A stretch of DNA of 64,000 bases from Setaria digitata (Eukaryota; Nematoda; Chromadorea; Rhabditida; Setariidae): NCBI GenBank assembly GCA_003640385.1, contig RCAB01000003.1:372001-436000 (forward strand), in the 5' to 3' direction. How positions within the stretch are numbered: position 1 is the stretch's first letter; each line of letters begins with the position of its first letter. Shown piece after piece: positions 62,401 through 64,000 of the stretch. The notes below the pieces were generated by a model, which had not been told where the DNA came from, made no database searches, and was given only the letters and a program-made list of their open reading frames with translations. Position numbers and translations under genes: made by a program.

Positions 62401-64000
62401 GCTCAGAAGTTTAATCAGTTACGAATTGCTACCGTTGATTTTCGTTCGAAAACGCTGCATAGAGAATCTGATTACTAGGGAAATGCTGCAAAGTATCCGA
62501 GATGCAAGTTTCACTCTAAGTGGCAGTCATGGTGGATCTTACAGAGAGATAAACGAGTGAAATAGTTATGTGCTTTAACATCAGAATGGATTCCTTTCCG
62601 GAACAGAATCAAAATTCATTAAACCAATCGATGGACGGGTTGATTATTCACAAGAAGAGCATCGGTGCACCGCGAAAAACAATCACTTCCGGTATGAGAC
62701 ATCACAGAAGGGTGAGGCTTGACATGCAATGGGAGAGCTTGGAAGAATTCATATAGCGTTTGATTTGATAACAGAATGTGATCATCACAGAATTCATTGC
62801 CACGATCTGTCGGGTTCTAAAACGATGCATAAATTCATTCCATCCTTTGTTGCTCCAAACTGCAGATGTCCTTTTCGTTGATTTTATCAAAATTGTCTGC
62901 CTAGCCATATGCTTCATATCACTGTAGAAGCACCTGTTGCATTTTCGGTTTCTTCGTTCAGCAATCAGTTCAGTGAGCTGAACTTCATTGGACAATGCTC
63001 CTATTAATTGTTCTCTCTCTAATTACTTCATTTCCAATCTTACTAATCATTTTTCTTAAAAGGGAATGATCCATATTCGTCAAATGATTTGTCTAAATTT
63101 ATGGTATCAATTTGTACATTTATTGTTTTTCTTGCTTTACATTCAGTACCTGGCACTGTTGCAAAGATTACAAATGTGATCAGGGTGAAGGTTACTAGAA
63201 ATTGTGTTATTTGAGAAGTGGTGCTTCAGTCTTAGTTTCAGATTTGAGATAGGTCTTCCGAACTAGTAGATGAAAATAGTGAGCTATATATTGAATCAGA
63301 AATGGATAGTTGTGTTGATTACGAATGAAAGTATTGGCTCTCTTCAAAATATTTCCAACTTAGAGATATTAACCTATTGCTCCTTTAAAGGGCTGAGAAA
63401 AAATGAAATCTGCTGAAAGCTTTGTCGCTTTCCTTCTCTTTATAACTTGCATTTTAAAAATGGTTATGCTACAGAAATGAAACAATTTGCATGATAAAAG
63501 AAAGACCATTGAAGGGCCTAAAAGTGTCTTCCTCAGTCGCTTTACTTTCTTTTCCAATTTTAAAAAGGAGAAGGGACGCGACTAATGGCATTTCAATCTC
63601 TTTTCTACAGTACCAGCCAGTGCAAAAATGATCATAATAAACTGATTTTTCATTCGGCAACTGCGCACCTTAGGTAGAAAAAACTTTTCACCGTTTGTTT
63701 CGTATTATTTCAATACTGACATGAAGAAGCGACGGGAATGTCAGTAAAGTATTGGTGTTGAAATGAAACACAAAGAATTGCAAGTGCTTCAAGCAATCAA
63801 ATACTATAAACTTTGAACTTTACAGAAAGCATTTTCTTCCATATTCTGTAATAATTTTACTGAAAAAAACATCGAGAAGGATAACGACATAGGAATTGAA
63901 GGAAAAAAGTACGATCCCTTTAAGGAGGATATTTACACTGTTATGTGATAAGCACTTTGAAAGTTCAGCTTATCACGCATCTTAAAATTTACTCAAAGAA
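59490..64000. other. Downstream intergenic region, no supported gene
   Basis: Contains the channel 3' flank (AATAAA 59764-59769) and AT-rich sequence. Frames at 61823-62071 (-), 62568-62756 (+) and 62702-62995 (-) are open for 60-100 codons but carry no recognisable motif and no consistent splice borders. Confidence 0.45.

Noticed and set aside
62568..62995. Overlapping frames of 62 and 97 codons near the window end
   Set aside because: No family resemblance, no splice borders and no transposon hallmarks that I could find.
1..64000. CRISPR arrays, rRNA or tRNA genes, bacterial (for example Wolbachia-like) insertions, DNA transposons or retroelement open frames
   Set aside because: None seen by reading; no spaced direct repeats other than the 173-bp intron triplication, no cloverleaf-like box pairs, and no long uninterrupted bacterial-type frames.

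Overview
This 64 kb window is eukaryotic. It is AT-rich, its genes are broken by many short introns with GT...AG borders, and it carries protein modules restricted to or typical of nematodes (ShKT, DB and ET modules). Several first exons sit just behind an AG that could accept a trans-spliced leader. Low GC, gene density and intron sizes suggest a spirurid/filarial-type nematode; that assignment is inference. Exon models were built by hand from reading frame, splice borders, intron phase and remembered family sequences; no search was run.

Layout: 0.4-17.8 kb, + strand, the 3' part of Rictor (mTORC2), 24 coding exons recovered and the 5' end outside the window. Its 7.8 kb intron holds a complete minus-strand gene (5.35-8.35 kb) for a secreted ShKT / Gln-rich / DB-module protein, and a decayed coding fragment near 9.3-10.1 kb. 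At 19.1-20.6 kb on the minus strand, convergent with Rictor, is a secreted cysteine-rich ET-module protein. 20.7-28.3 kb shows no gene. 28.3-41.7 kb is a same-strand cluster: CCDC93 (CCC/retriever endosomal recycling), RNase H2 subunit A, and CLPTM1L (multi-span ER protein linked to GPI precursor flipping). 41.7-51.3 kb is gene-poor and carries a 260 bp AT satellite.

51.3-59.5 kb is the most striking part: a Shaw/Kv3-type voltage-gated potassium channel locus. One set of T1 tetramerisation exons (51.3-52.4 kb) is followed by two complete S1-S6 plus tail cassettes, A (52.9-55.7 kb) and B (57.15-59.5 kb). B has no visible T1 of its own. Both first cassette exons match the phase of the last T1 exon. 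At most internal junctions the two cassettes use different intron phases or shifted junctions, so hybrid splicing would break the frame. This predicts one gene with two alternative membrane cores. The locus also has two GC-AG introns, a perfect 16 bp stem-loop beside the 3' splice site of the last shared exon, and one cassette-A intron triplicated in tandem (3 x 173 bp) with two potential 7-nt microexons between copies. A small antisense membrane-protein ORF lies between the cassettes. 59.5-64 kb shows no supported gene.

The genes do not form one pathway. They cover nutrient signalling (Rictor), endosomal recycling (CCDC93), genome maintenance (RNase H2A), ER lipid/GPI handling (CLPTM1L), neuromuscular excitability (Shaw channel) and secreted nematode proteins.
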